Shown piece after piece: positions 52,092 through 60,141 of a stretch of 64,000 nucleotides of DNA. The notes below the pieces were generated by a model. The model was given only the letters and a program-made list of their open reading frames with translations. It had not been told where the DNA came from and did no database searches. Source of the DNA: Variovorax gracilis. Its GTDB lineage: Bacteria; Pseudomonadota; Gammaproteobacteria; Burkholderiales; Burkholderiaceae_C. Position 1 is the first letter of the stretch. The number at the start of each line of letters is the position of its first letter. Where the stretch lies: assembly GCF_030317115.1 (NCBI RefSeq), contig NZ_JASZYF010000023.1, positions 1 through 64,000 of the forward strand, read 5' to 3'. The position numbers were made by a program, and so were the translations under genes.

Positions 52092-52204
52092 GGGTGCAAT
52101 CTACGGGGCGAATGGGCGGCTGTCGAGCCGCCTGGGCGCGCCAGCATGTCGGACGGCGCAGCGCGCGCCGGGACGCGAGGCGCCGCGGGCACCCCATCGC
52201 GCGC

Positions 52205-52969
52205 TCAGCGCGCAGGTGCTGCTGCGGGCCGCTCATGGGTGTCTGGCGTGCGCGCGCCGAGAATCATCTCGGTGAGCCAGCCGGACAGCAGCGCGTCGTA
52301 GGTGCGCTGGCTTCGCTCGTCGCTGAGCCCGTGATCCGCGCCCGCGATCATGCGATGGGTGATCGACCTCGCGGCCTGAAAGGCGCGGACGTAGCTCGCG
52401 ATGCCTTCGCGCGGAACCAGTCGGTCGCAGTCCGAACCGACGACGAGCACATCGCCCCGGAACGCCAGGCAGGCCGCCAGTGCGCGGTCCGACTCGGGCG
52501 GCTGCACCTTCTCCCGGTAGGCACGGATCGCGGCGCGGTCGAGTTGCTGCTTCGGCACGTTCCATCCATCGTCCGGATAGGGCGCCGGCACCCGCAGCGC
52601 CAGCCATCGCACCTCGCGCTCCGCGCTCGCGATGGCGGCCAAATAACCGCCGTAGCTCGTGCCGATCAGCGCCATGGCCGCGGGATCGACCGACGCCTGG
52701 CCGGCGAGCAGATCGAAGGCTGCCAGCACGTCGCGCAGGTTGTCCGCGCGCGAGACCGTGGCCTTGAGGTCCCCGCGTCGCCCGTGCCCCCGCAGATCGA
52801 AGGTCATGCAGACGCAGCCGAGGGCCGCGAGGTCTTCCGCACGGATCTGGTAATGGGCCTGGTCACTGTCCCAGCCGTGAACGATCAGGACACCGGGCAA
52901 TGACGTCGGCGCCGCGACGATCGTGCCCTGGACCGCTTCGGTGCCGTCCACCGGAATGCGAACCTGCAT
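52205..52969 (-). CDS. Alpha/beta hydrolase (dienelactone hydrolase-like)
   Basis: Encodes about 254 residues from an ATG; a GTG 15 bp upstream is possible. LPGVLIVHGWDSDQAHYQIR gives the oxyanion region, MTFDLRGHGRRGD the second strand, and MALIGTSYGGYLAAIASAER the nucleophile Ser (residue 105 from this start). VLVVGSDCDRLVPRE supplies the acid and IAGADHGLSDE the His. The length and lack of a lid domain fit the S9/dienelactone-hydrolase-like group. No leader or membrane segment is present. Substrate unknown. It lies between ligD and a membrane-protein trio on the same strand. Confidence 0.88.
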   Translation of the reverse strand: MQVRIPVDGTEAVQGTIVAAPTSLPGVLIVHGWDSDQAHYQIRAEDLAALGCVCMTFDLRGHGRRGDLKATVSRADNLRDVLAAFDLLAGQASVDPAAMALIGTSYGGYLAAIASAEREVRWLALRVPAPYPDDGWNVPKQQLDRAAIRAYREKVQPPESDRALAACLAFRGDVLVVGSDCDRLVPREGIASYVRAFQAARSITHRMIAGADHGLSDERSQRTYDALLSGWLTEMILGARTPDTHERPAAAPAR

Positions 52970-53020
52970 CGTCGTGGGAGTCACTCGTATCGCCGGTTGA
53001 ATGCGCCGCGCCGTCGCCGA

Positions 53021-53404
53021 CTAGCGTCGCGGGGCGGGCGCAGCCGAGGCGGGCGCGGCAGCGCCCTGGCCCGTCGTGCCTCGCGGCGAGGACGGCGCGT
53101 CCTGCAGGTTCTTCCGGGGCAAGCCGCCGGCGAGCCCACCGCCCGGCGGTTCGGAGCGTTGCGTGCGTGCTTCCGTGGGGCCGTGCCGCGAGTCGAGTCG
53201 AGGGGAGGCGCTGTGGCTGTCGGATCGGCCGCCCAGGGGTGGGTTTCCCGCTCGCGCCCTCGACCGCCGGGCCCGTGGTGCCCTGGGGGTTGCCCGTCGG
53301 TTGCCCGTCGGTTGCGCGCCCGCGGCGGTGGCCAGTCCGGCCAAGGCGGCGAGGAGCGATACGCCCACCCGCTCATGCCATCGACCACGAATTCCAGACT
53401 GCAT
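53021..53404 (-). CDS. Secreted Arg/Pro/Gly-rich protein
   Basis: Encodes 127 residues. The signal peptide is MQSGIRGRWHERVGVSLLAA then LAGLATAAGAQ, with a cleavage site after AGAQ. The mature part is low-complexity and strongly Arg/Pro/Ala/Gly-rich (RNPPLGGRSDSHSASPRLDS type), likely disordered. GGGGAG 5 bp before the ATG supports the start. It follows the membrane protein gene by 17 bp, so it is the last gene of a three-gene group. Confidence 0.6.
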   Translation of the reverse strand: MQSGIRGRWHERVGVSLLAALAGLATAAGAQPTGNRRATPRAPRARRSRARAGNPPLGGRSDSHSASPRLDSRHGPTEARTQRSEPPGGGLAGGLPRKNLQDAPSSPRGTTGQGAAAPASAAPAPRR

Positions 53405-53421
53405 CAAAACTCCCCGTCGAT

Positions 53422-53907
53422 TCACGGATGCCAGCCGACACGGGCGGCCGTGCCGGCCGACGCGTCGTCGAGGAGCCGGTCCGCGCTGCGCTCCGCGGCA
53501 TGACCGGCGGAGCGCAACGCCGTGTAGAGTGCTCCCGACAGGTCCGACGCACGGAACAGCAGCGCGATCAGGGCCCCGACCGACAGCAATCGCCAGGGCT
53601 TGAGAAGCACGAGCAGGCTGCCCGCGGATGCGCTGTAGGCCACGAGCTTGGCGGGATGTCGATGCGCGTAGCGGGCGAGTCCGGGCTTCACCAGCTCCAG
53701 CGCGGTGCTGGCGGGGTGCCGGCGCCACCAGCGGGCCAGGAAGCCCAACCTGCCGTCGGCGGTCCAGCCCTGAGGCGGCGCAAGCGCTTGCACGTCGGTG
53801 ATCCCGACGGTGCCGTCGACTTGCTGATAACCCATCGCGGCGAGCAGTTCCGCCCGGGACAGCGCCAGCTTGTCCTTGGGCGTGAGGGCTTTGAACGAAT
53901 CATTCAT
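53422..53907 (-). CDS. Hypothetical membrane protein
   Basis: Encodes 161 residues. The first 85 are soluble (LTPKDKLALSRAELLAAMGY, then ALAPPQGWTADGRLGFLARW). One or two hydrophobic segments follow (LVAYSASAGSLLVLLKPWRL and LLSVGALIALLFRASDLSGA), then a short helical tail. The gene overlaps the start of the holin-like gene's 3' end by 8 bp, so translation is coupled. Similar pairs are found in stress-associated groups of Burkholderiales, where their role is unknown. Confidence 0.75.
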   Translation of the reverse strand: MNDSFKALTPKDKLALSRAELLAAMGYQQVDGTVGITDVQALAPPQGWTADGRLGFLARWWRRHPASTALELVKPGLARYAHRHPAKLVAYSASAGSLLVLLKPWRLLSVGALIALLFRASDLSGALYTALRSAGHAAERSADRLLDDASAGTAARVGWHP

Positions 53908-54280
53908 TCTTCAATTCCTTTGCGAGTCGCAGAAGGTGGAGGTCGCGCTCGACTTCATCGCGCACGTCCTGGATGTCCCGCTGGACCGCGGAACGCGTCG
54001 CCACCACCGCGCCGACGATGACGCCGAGCCACCCCACGGCGGGCACGGCCACCAGGACCCAGTGAAAGGTCCCATGAAGGACACCCAGCATGACGGCGAC
54101 CCCTGTCAAGCCCAGCGCCAGCAGGAGGGCGACGGCCGCCGCGACGCCCGCGGCGGCCTGGACCAGGAGGCCCTTTCCGGCGTCTGCGGCTTCGCACTTG
54201 AGCAGCTCGCCGTAGTTGGCCAAATGGTGAAGCACGAGGTCCGGCCGCTTCAGTGCGGCCTTGAAGAGAGGGTGGATCAT
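53900..54280 (-). CDS. Phage holin superfamily-like (YqjE-type) membrane protein
   Basis: Encodes 126 residues: a short polar start MIHPLFKAALKRPDLVLHHL, two adjacent membrane helices (LVQAAAGVAAAVALLLALGL with TGVAVMLGV, and WVLVAVPAVGWLGVIVGAVV), and a charged C-terminal helix QRDIQDVRDEVERDLHLLRL. The layout fits the Phage_holin_3_6/YqjE group, small chromosomal proteins induced by osmotic stress, not a lytic phage holin. No lysis genes are near. First gene of the three-gene group. Confidence 0.8.
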   Translation of the reverse strand: MIHPLFKAALKRPDLVLHHLANYGELLKCEAADAGKGLLVQAAAGVAAAVALLLALGLTGVAVMLGVLHGTFHWVLVAVPAVGWLGVIVGAVVATRSAVQRDIQDVRDEVERDLHLLRLAKELKNE

Positions 54281-54592
54281 CCGGCGTCTCCCGAGCGAGC
54301 GTGGCAATGGACCAGCGGCCCCTCCCCGGCTGCGCAACGTTGAAGCTGCCTGGCCGCGGGAGAGGTGCACGCCCGAGTGATACCGCTGGCAACCCACGTC
54401 GGGGTGTCATCCGGTCCGCCCACACCGTGTAGGCCATACCGACTGGCTTCGATCTCCACAGGCTTTGCTCCCACTCGGACCGACGAAGGCAGGGGCTGGC
54501 AGGCCCGTGGCAGGGTGCGACCGAGCGGCTCGCAGGCCCGTGCGCATGCGACGCCTTTTCTGGCGCGCACAGCAGCCGATGCGCTTTCGAGG
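54281..54592. other. Intergenic region without recognisable gene
   Basis: These 312 bp hold no convincing frame. They separate the holin-like group from a membrane-anchored protein gene on the same strand. Confidence 0.4.
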
Positions 54593-55279
54593 TCAGGGCG
54601 CTTCGCGTGCGCAGAAGAGGGTCGCCGCCCGGGCGACCGGATCGCCGCAGAAGGCGGCCACGTAGCCGGCCGCACTCGGGTCCAGGTAGCGCATCCCGGT
54701 CGCCCGGTTCAGGAGCGCCTGGAACGAGAAGTCGGCGACGGCCACCCGCTCCATCAAGTCGGAACGGTCGAAGTCCAGCGCCAGCATCGCAATCGGCACC
54801 TTCCCGGGCCCGAAGGCGGTCACCGGCGGCGCCTTGGCGATGAAGCGGATCGTCTGTGGGTGGAGATCGGGGAAATGCTCCTTGAGGCCGCGCGACACTG
54901 CCAGCGCATCCTGCGACAGGTCGGTCACCACGCTCGCCGGGTACATCGGCGCGGACTGGACCAGTGTGATCTCCAGTGCACCGTCGCCTGGCGCCTTGAC
55001 GAACACGGAACGGATGCGCGGGTGCAGATCGGCGATCGTCAGAGGCGACACCCTGATCAACGGCCGCGGCAGCTTCTCGCCATCCTTGGTCCCGCGGAAT
55101 GCAAAGGCGCAGGCGAGCAGGATCCCCACCATCGCGGCCAGGAGCAGCAGTTCGGAGCGCGCCTTGGCCCTGGGGCTCGCAGCCTTGATCGGCAACTCCA
55201 GCGGCGGCCGAGAACTGACCCGCTCGCCGGGCCGAGGCCCCTGTTCGTCGTCGACATCCGGTCGCGGATCGAGCCTCAT
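54593..55279 (-). CDS. Membrane-anchored hypothetical protein
   Basis: Encodes 228 residues from the ATG at 55279. A polar N-terminus with acidic residues (MRLDPRPDVDDEQGPRPGER) precedes one helix, SELLLLAAMVGILLACAFAF. The C-terminal 150 residues are presumably periplasmic: LIRVSPLTIADLHPRIRSVF, VTDLSQDALAVSRGLKEHFP and VAAFCGDPVARAATLFC. Two Cys near the end might pair. No family is recognised. Upstream is a 600-bp gap shared with katE. Confidence 0.7.
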   Translation of the reverse strand: MRLDPRPDVDDEQGPRPGERVSSRPPLELPIKAASPRAKARSELLLLAAMVGILLACAFAFRGTKDGEKLPRPLIRVSPLTIADLHPRIRSVFVKAPGDGALEITLVQSAPMYPASVVTDLSQDALAVSRGLKEHFPDLHPQTIRFIAKAPPVTAFGPGKVPIAMLALDFDRSDLMERVAVADFSFQALLNRATGMRYLDPSAAGYVAAFCGDPVARAATLFCAREAP

Positions 55280-55891
55280 CGTGGTCCTCGCCCGTGCGCT
55301 GGGTGGAGGATCCGCAGCACCCACCGATGCCAGGCACGGCCCAGGGCCGGCGTCGAAGGCGCGCGTCTTCGTCTTCGCATGTCCTGCCACCGTGCGCTCT
55401 GGCGCCCAGCGGGCGCGCCGTCGCCCAGGGCCACGGGCAGAAGCTCGGCGCGCGCGCGGTCAGCGTCGAGAGGCAGGCCACGTGGGTCGCCCCGCGGTCG
55501 AGGGCGTCGCCATGCCGGGCGTGCCGCGGGGCCGGGCCGCGCGATGCCGATTCCCGATCGCCGCCGCCTCGGTGCGAACGGGAGCGGATGGGTTGAACCT
55601 GACACTGCCGACACCGCATCTCCTTGAACAGGATTCGGAGCGTCGTCCCCTTTGAGGGTGGGCGCTGTAGGAAAGCGCCGCCACTGACGATGCCGCCTTG
55701 CAATGCCTCGCGTGGGCGACGTTGGCGAGATCGTCGCGGCGTTCGAACGGTCGCTGCTGCGGTCGGGCGTCGAGAAGACGCAAACATTTCCTACAAGGCG
55801 TGCCGGAAGCCGGGCCTAGGTTGACGAAGGACCTTCCACCGTCCAAATCCTCTTTCGTTCTCCACACTCCGTCACCACGAGGCAACTCCCC
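55280..55891. other. Divergent intergenic region before katE
   Basis: This 612-bp gap separates the membrane-anchored gene from katE. It has no convincing coding frame. A dyad GGGCGCTG-TAGGA-AAGCGCC lies near 55660-55680. The katE promoter candidate is at 55790-55820. Confidence 0.4.
55790..55820 (+). promoter_or_regulatory. Candidate alternative-sigma promoter of katE (CCTACA-N19-CCTAGG)
   Basis: CCTACA at 55790-55795 and CCTAGG at 55815-55820 are separated by 19 bp. The same pair with the same spacing lies upstream of the DUF3606 gene at 39443, and a near match lies before the secreted protein at 34515. Distance to the katE ATG is 71 bp. Confidence 0.45.
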
Positions 55892-58315
55892 ATGGCCAAA
55901 AAGCGTCCCACTCCCGCCGATTCCGACATCCTGCCCGCCCGCGCAGCCGCGCGCAACACCGACAGCGCACCCGCCCACCCGGCGCCCCCCGCGGCCGGTG
56001 TCGGCGATCCGCCCACGCAGAAAGCGATCGACACCCAGGGCCTGGCCGCGTCCATGCCCGCCAACACGAACAAGCCGCTGGAATACGGCGAGGCCCACGC
56101 CGCGACGCCACCGATCGGACTCACGGTCAGTGCGGCGTCGCGCTTGCCGGGGGCGAGTTCCTTGTCGGAGGCGAATGCGTCCGACAAGACCGGCACGGTC
56201 GCGCCCGAGGGCGTGAACGCGACCATCGCGCCACTGGACCGCGTGCGCGTGGACGCCACCGGCCAGCGCCTGACCACCAACCAGGGCGTGCCGATCGCGG
56301 ACAACCAGGCCTCGCTCAAGGCCGGCGCGCGAGGCCCGGTCCTGCTGGAAGACTTCATCCTGCGCGAGAAGATCACCCACTTCGATCACGAACGCATTCC
56401 CGAGCGCATCGTGCACGCGCGCGGTTCGGGCGCGCACGGGTTCTTCGAGTGCTACAAGCCGCTGACGCAGTACACCAAGGCCGCGCCGTTCAAGGAAGCC
56501 GGCAAGGTCACGCCCGTCTTCGTGCGCTTTTCGACGGTGGCCGGCGAGCGCGGCTCGAAAGACACCGCGCGCGACGTGCGGGGCTTTGCGGTGAAGTTCT
56601 ACACCGACGAAGGCAACTGGGACCTGGTCGGCAACAACATGCCGGTGTTCTTCATCCAGGATGCCATCAAGTTCCCCGACCTCGTCCATGCGGTCAAGCC
56701 GGAGCCTCACCATCAGATGCCGCAGGCGGCCAGCGCGCACGATACGTTCTGGGACTTCGTGTCGCTGATGCCCGAGTCCACCCACATGCTGATGTGGCTG
56801 ATGTCCGACCGCGCGATTCCGCGCAGCTTCCGCATGATGCAGGGGTTCGGCGTTCATACCTTCCGGCTCGTCAATGACGCGGGGGAATCGGTGCTCGTCA
56901 AGTTCCACTGGCAGCCGAAGCTTGGCACGCACTCGCAGGTCTGGGAGGAAGCCGTGAAGGTCTCCGGCGCCGATCCGGACTTCCATCGCCGCGATCTGTG
57001 GGAAGCGATCGAGGCGGGCGAATACCCGGAATGGGAGCTGGGCCTGCAGATCTTCACCGAGGAACAGGCGGACCAGTTCAGCTTCGACATCCTCGACGCG
57101 ACCAAGATCATCCCCGAAGAGCTGGTTCCGGTGCAGATCGTCGGGCGCATGGTGCTGAATCGAAACCCGGACAACTTCTTTGCCGAGACCGAACAGGTGG
57201 CCTTCTGCACCGCGCACGTCGTGCCCGGCATCGATTTCACCAACGATCCGCTGCTGGCCGGTCGCATCCACTCGTACGTGGACACGCAGATCAGCCGGCT
57301 CGGCGGGCCGAACTTCCACGAGCTGCCGATCAACGCGCCGGTCGCGCAGGTGCACAACAACCAGCGCGATGGCATGCATCGGCAGGCGATCCATCGCGGC
57401 CGGGTGGCCTATGAGCCCAACTCGCTGGCGGGCGGCTGCCCGTTCCAGGCCGGCGCCGCGCAAGGGTTCGCGAGCGTCGCCAGCCGGATCGACGCCAAGG
57501 AGAGTGCCGACAAGGTGCGCATCAAGCCGGAGAAATTCGCGGACCACTACACCCAGGCGACGCTCTTCTTCGAGAGCCAGTCCGAGGTCGAGAAGGTCCA
57601 CATCGCCAACGCGTTTCGCTTCGAGCTGTCAAAGCTCACCGTGCCGGCGATCCGGCAGCGGATGATCGCCAGCCTCGCGAACGCGTCGCCCGCACTGGCC
57701 GCGCGAATCGCCGAAGACCTTGGCATGGAGCTGCCGCCGCCCTTGCCCAGGGCGCTCGAAAATCCGGCGCCGCCCGAGGTCGAGGCCTCCCCGCCGCTGT
57801 CACTCCTGGCCCGTCCCGGCGACGGCAGCATTCGCACGCGCAAGGTCGCCATCCTCGTGGCCCAGGGCGTCGAAGGCGCGTCGATCGGCAAGGCGGTTGC
57901 GGCCCTCGTGGGCGCTGGCGCGGTGCCGAGGCTGGTGGGCGCGCGGCTCGGGACCTGCATCGGGGCGGGCGGCGAGAAACTCGAGGTGGACGCCACGATG
58001 GAAAACAGCCCGGGCATGCTGTTCGATGCACTGATCCTGCCGGACGGAGAAGCCGGGGTCGAGGCTCTGGACGCCGATGCCCATACGCTGGAATTCCTCA
58101 GGCTTCAGTACTGGCACTGCAAGCCGATCCTGGCGTTCGGCGCCTCGCAGGCCCTGCTGACCGAGGCGCAGATTCCGATGACCTTGCCCGATGGCAGCCC
58201 CGACGAAGGCCTGATCCTGGCGAACGCGGCGGACGCCGACGAAGCGGTCGCGGCCTTCATGGTGTCAATGAGCCACCGGCACTTCGGGCGGGAGAACGAC
58301 CCTCCAGTGGCGTGA
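55892..58315 (+). CDS. katE: Catalase HPII (large-subunit monofunctional catalase)
   Basis: Encodes 807 residues. A disordered N-terminal 120 residues precede the catalase core. Distal His175 lies in RIVHARGSGAHGFFECY, Asn248 in LVGNNMPVFFIQDAIKF, and the proximal heme Tyr in RIHSYVDTQISRLGGPNF. The last 170 residues form a DJ-1/PfpI-like domain (KVAILVAQGVEGASIGKAVA; LILPDGEAGVEAL), as in large-subunit HPII. It breaks hydrogen peroxide to water and oxygen, typically in stationary phase. The two genes after it are closely spaced on the same strand, starting 14 bp later. Confidence 0.96.
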   Translation: MAKKRPTPADSDILPARAAARNTDSAPAHPAPPAAGVGDPPTQKAIDTQGLAASMPANTNKPLEYGEAHAATPPIGLTVSAASRLPGASSLSEANASDKTGTVAPEGVNATIAPLDRVRVDATGQRLTTNQGVPIADNQASLKAGARGPVLLEDFILREKITHFDHERIPERIVHARGSGAHGFFECYKPLTQYTKAAPFKEAGKVTPVFVRFSTVAGERGSKDTARDVRGFAVKFYTDEGNWDLVGNNMPVFFIQDAIKFPDLVHAVKPEPHHQMPQAASAHDTFWDFVSLMPESTHMLMWLMSDRAIPRSFRMMQGFGVHTFRLVNDAGESVLVKFHWQPKLGTHSQVWEEAVKVSGADPDFHRRDLWEAIEAGEYPEWELGLQIFTEEQADQFSFDILDATKIIPEELVPVQIVGRMVLNRNPDNFFAETEQVAFCTAHVVPGIDFTNDPLLAGRIHSYVDTQISRLGGPNFHELPINAPVAQVHNNQRDGMHRQAIHRGRVAYEPNSLAGGCPFQAGAAQGFASVASRIDAKESADKVRIKPEKFADHYTQATLFFESQSEVEKVHIANAFRFELSKLTVPAIRQRMIASLANASPALAARIAEDLGMELPPPLPRALENPAPPEVEASPPLSLLARPGDGSIRTRKVAILVAQGVEGASIGKAVAALVGAGAVPRLVGARLGTCIGAGGEKLEVDATMENSPGMLFDALILPDGEAGVEALDADAHTLEFLRLQYWHCKPILAFGASQALLTEAQIPMTLPDGSPDEGLILANAADADEAVAAFMVSMSHRHFGRENDPPVA

Positions 58316-58329
58316 CGGCGGGCCGGGAC

Positions 58330-59208
58330 ATGCAGTTTCAGTCTCAATCCAGCTCGGCTTCGCCGCGGGCCCAGCGCTCCCCGGCGGAGTGGCCTGCGCC
58401 GCTCGTGCAGGCGCTGACCGATGTCGCGGCTCGCCATGGTTTCGAGCTCGAAGTGGCGCAGGTCCTGTGGGAGGCGGTGACGCTGGGCCAGGGCGGCATG
58501 GCGCAGTTCAGCCATCCGACGCTCGGCGGCAGCGGGCAGTGGATGCGCGGCGGCATGCTCATGATCGGCGACATGTTCGACCAGGGCCTCAAGGCACGCG
58601 TGAATGCGCTGTGCGAGGAACTCGCCGAGCTGTACGCAGCGCATCCGCCCTGGCGCCGGCCGCCGACCGCCGCGACCCCCGAAGCCGGGGTCGAATGGTG
58701 GCCGAAGGAACTGCACGCGCCCTCGAGCAGCGGGGCGCAGAACGGCATCCGCTACGCCTACTTTCCGGCGCAGCACCGCCTGGCGATCGAACGGGCCGGT
58801 GCGGTCGAGCTCTACGACACCGGGGACCATCTGATCGGGGGGGTGTCGCAGCAGCAAGGGGGCCGCGAGTCGCTGACCTTTGCGAGCCAGCACGGGCCGG
58901 TCGCGCTGAGCTCGCTGAAGCGAGTGAACGAGGCCGACGCGTCGGTCGCGCCCACCCCTGCGACGTCCTCGGCCACTTCGACCTCCTTGGCCTCTTCGGC
59001 CCCTTCAACCCCTTCGGCCGCACCGCGCGGGGACACGGTGCCACCGACAGGCCCCCCCTCGCCTGGCGCACCCGCGCACGCCCAGGCAGACCGCGCAGCT
59101 GCGCACACACTCGACACCATCGAACGCCTCGCGGGCCTGCGCGATCGCGGTGTGCTGACGGAGGCCGATTTCATCGCCAAGAAGACGGAACTGCTCGGGA
59201 GACTCTGA
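58330..59208 (+). CDS. SHOCT-domain protein with WWP/GAQ module
   Basis: Encodes 292 residues. The first 100 are helical and contain GQGGMAQFSHPTLGGSGQWM. Residues 120-205 form a compact unit: WWPKELHAPSSSGAQNGIRY, AYFPAQHRLAIERAGAVELY and DTGDHLIGGVSQQQGGRESL. This unit recurs in the next gene. A Ser/Thr/Pro linker (210-255) leads to a C-terminal SHOCT domain, ERLAGLRDRGVLTEADFIAK and KTELLGRL, a short motif found at the ends of oligomerising proteins. The stop overlaps the next ATG (ATGA). Confidence 0.8.
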   Translation: MQFQSQSSSASPRAQRSPAEWPAPLVQALTDVAARHGFELEVAQVLWEAVTLGQGGMAQFSHPTLGGSGQWMRGGMLMIGDMFDQGLKARVNALCEELAELYAAHPPWRRPPTAATPEAGVEWWPKELHAPSSSGAQNGIRYAYFPAQHRLAIERAGAVELYDTGDHLIGGVSQQQGGRESLTFASQHGPVALSSLKRVNEADASVAPTPATSSATSTSLASSAPSTPSAAPRGDTVPPTGPPSPGAPAHAQADRAAAHTLDTIERLAGLRDRGVLTEADFIAKKTELLGRL

Positions 59209-59522
59209 TGGAACCAATGAAGCCCATGGAACCGATGGAACCGATGAAGCCGATGAAGCCCATGGCGGGGGCGGCCTTGGACTGGTGGCCTGCGAGCCTT
59301 GGCAGTCCGGCCAGCTCGGGTGCGCAGGACGGCTGGCGCTATGCGTTCTTTCCTCAGGCGCGGCGGCTCGTGATGGAACGGGACGGCAGGGTGACCCAGT
59401 ACGACACCGGGGACCATGCCATCAACGGCGTCAGCCAGCGCCAGGACGGCAGCGCCGAGGGACCGGTCTTCACCAGCCAGCATGGAACGGTGGACCTGGC
59501 GTCGCTGGATCCCCTGGCCTGA
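59208..59522 (+). CDS. Paralogue of the WWP/GAQ module with MEPMKP repeat leader
   Basis: Encodes 104 residues. The first 19 are built from MEPMKP-type repeats, encoded by a near-perfect 9-bp tandem (ATGGAACCN / ATGAAGCCN). The rest, WWPASLGSPASSGAQDGWRY, FFPQARRLVMERDGRVTQYD and TGDHAINGVSQRQDGSAEGP, aligns closely with the central unit of the upstream protein. Its ATG overlaps the upstream stop by one base, so translation is coupled. Function unknown; repeat-number change could alter the leader length without shifting frame. Confidence 0.75.
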   Translation: MEPMKPMEPMEPMKPMKPMAGAALDWWPASLGSPASSGAQDGWRYAFFPQARRLVMERDGRVTQYDTGDHAINGVSQRQDGSAEGPVFTSQHGTVDLASLDPLA

Positions 59523-59643
59523 GAGGCGGTCGCCTCGTGATCGGTATGGAGCGGGGGGCCGGCTTGTGCATGGGGCGTCCGCTGACATTCGGTCACCTCG
59601 CGTACACCAAGAATCAAGCGACCAATCTCTCCAGGGGGTCGTC

Positions 59644-59925
59644 ATGTTCGACAGCTACAAGGACAGCATTCAAGCCTATTGCGAGGAAGCGGGCATTGAA
59701 GTGCCTGTCGGTTTCGGACGGCATGTGACCGGCCGCTACGCGGCCATCGACGAGGAGTCGTCGCCGCCCAAGCTCGTCGCGACGACCTGGCCGAACCGCA
59801 AGGACGCGGTGAACTACCTGCTGAGCCTCGACGCCGGCAGCCGGGTGCGCATTCTCGATTTCAAGGATCGCTACGAACTCACCTTCGACGGCAAGGCGAG
59901 CCTGCTCAGGGATGGCTCATTCTGA
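59644..59925 (+). CDS. Small hypothetical protein
   Basis: Encodes 93 residues starting MFDSYKDSIQAYCEEAGIEV. PVGFGRHVTGRYAAIDEESS, ATTWPNRKDAVNYLLSLDAG and VRILDFKDRYELTFDGKASL give a mixed alpha-beta pattern. The CAGGGGG before the ATG is a possible ribosome site. It follows the paralogue pair by 121 bp. No family is recognised. Confidence 0.7.
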   Translation: MFDSYKDSIQAYCEEAGIEVPVGFGRHVTGRYAAIDEESSPPKLVATTWPNRKDAVNYLLSLDAGSRVRILDFKDRYELTFDGKASLLRDGSF

Positions 59926-60141
59926 GAGCCGGGCGCGCGCTCACCGAGACCCCCTGCCTCTTTCGCGCGCACCGCGTTGCAGACCAAGCCTGGAGCGGCA
60001 CGCGGCGGTTCTTCACGATGTTGTCCACAGCTCTGTCCACGGCGACAGTGGAAAAGTCCGCGCACGGCAGCCGCGCGAGTTGTTCCACCACGCAGATCGC
60101 ACGGCAGCTTCCGCGGAGGGGTGGTTGCGCGCGAGTTTGCG

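Noticed and set aside
53900..54280. Prophage holin
   Set aside because: No endolysin, capsid or integrase genes are nearby, and the layout fits chromosomal YqjE-type stress proteins.
55460..57601. A 713-codon open frame opposite katE
   Set aside because: The catalase reading has all heme and active-site residues; the antisense product has only His/Arg/Asp-rich low-complexity sequence.
60015..60050. Two TGTCCAC strings in a short gap, resembling DnaA boxes
   Set aside because: They are imperfect and isolated, with no supporting origin features.
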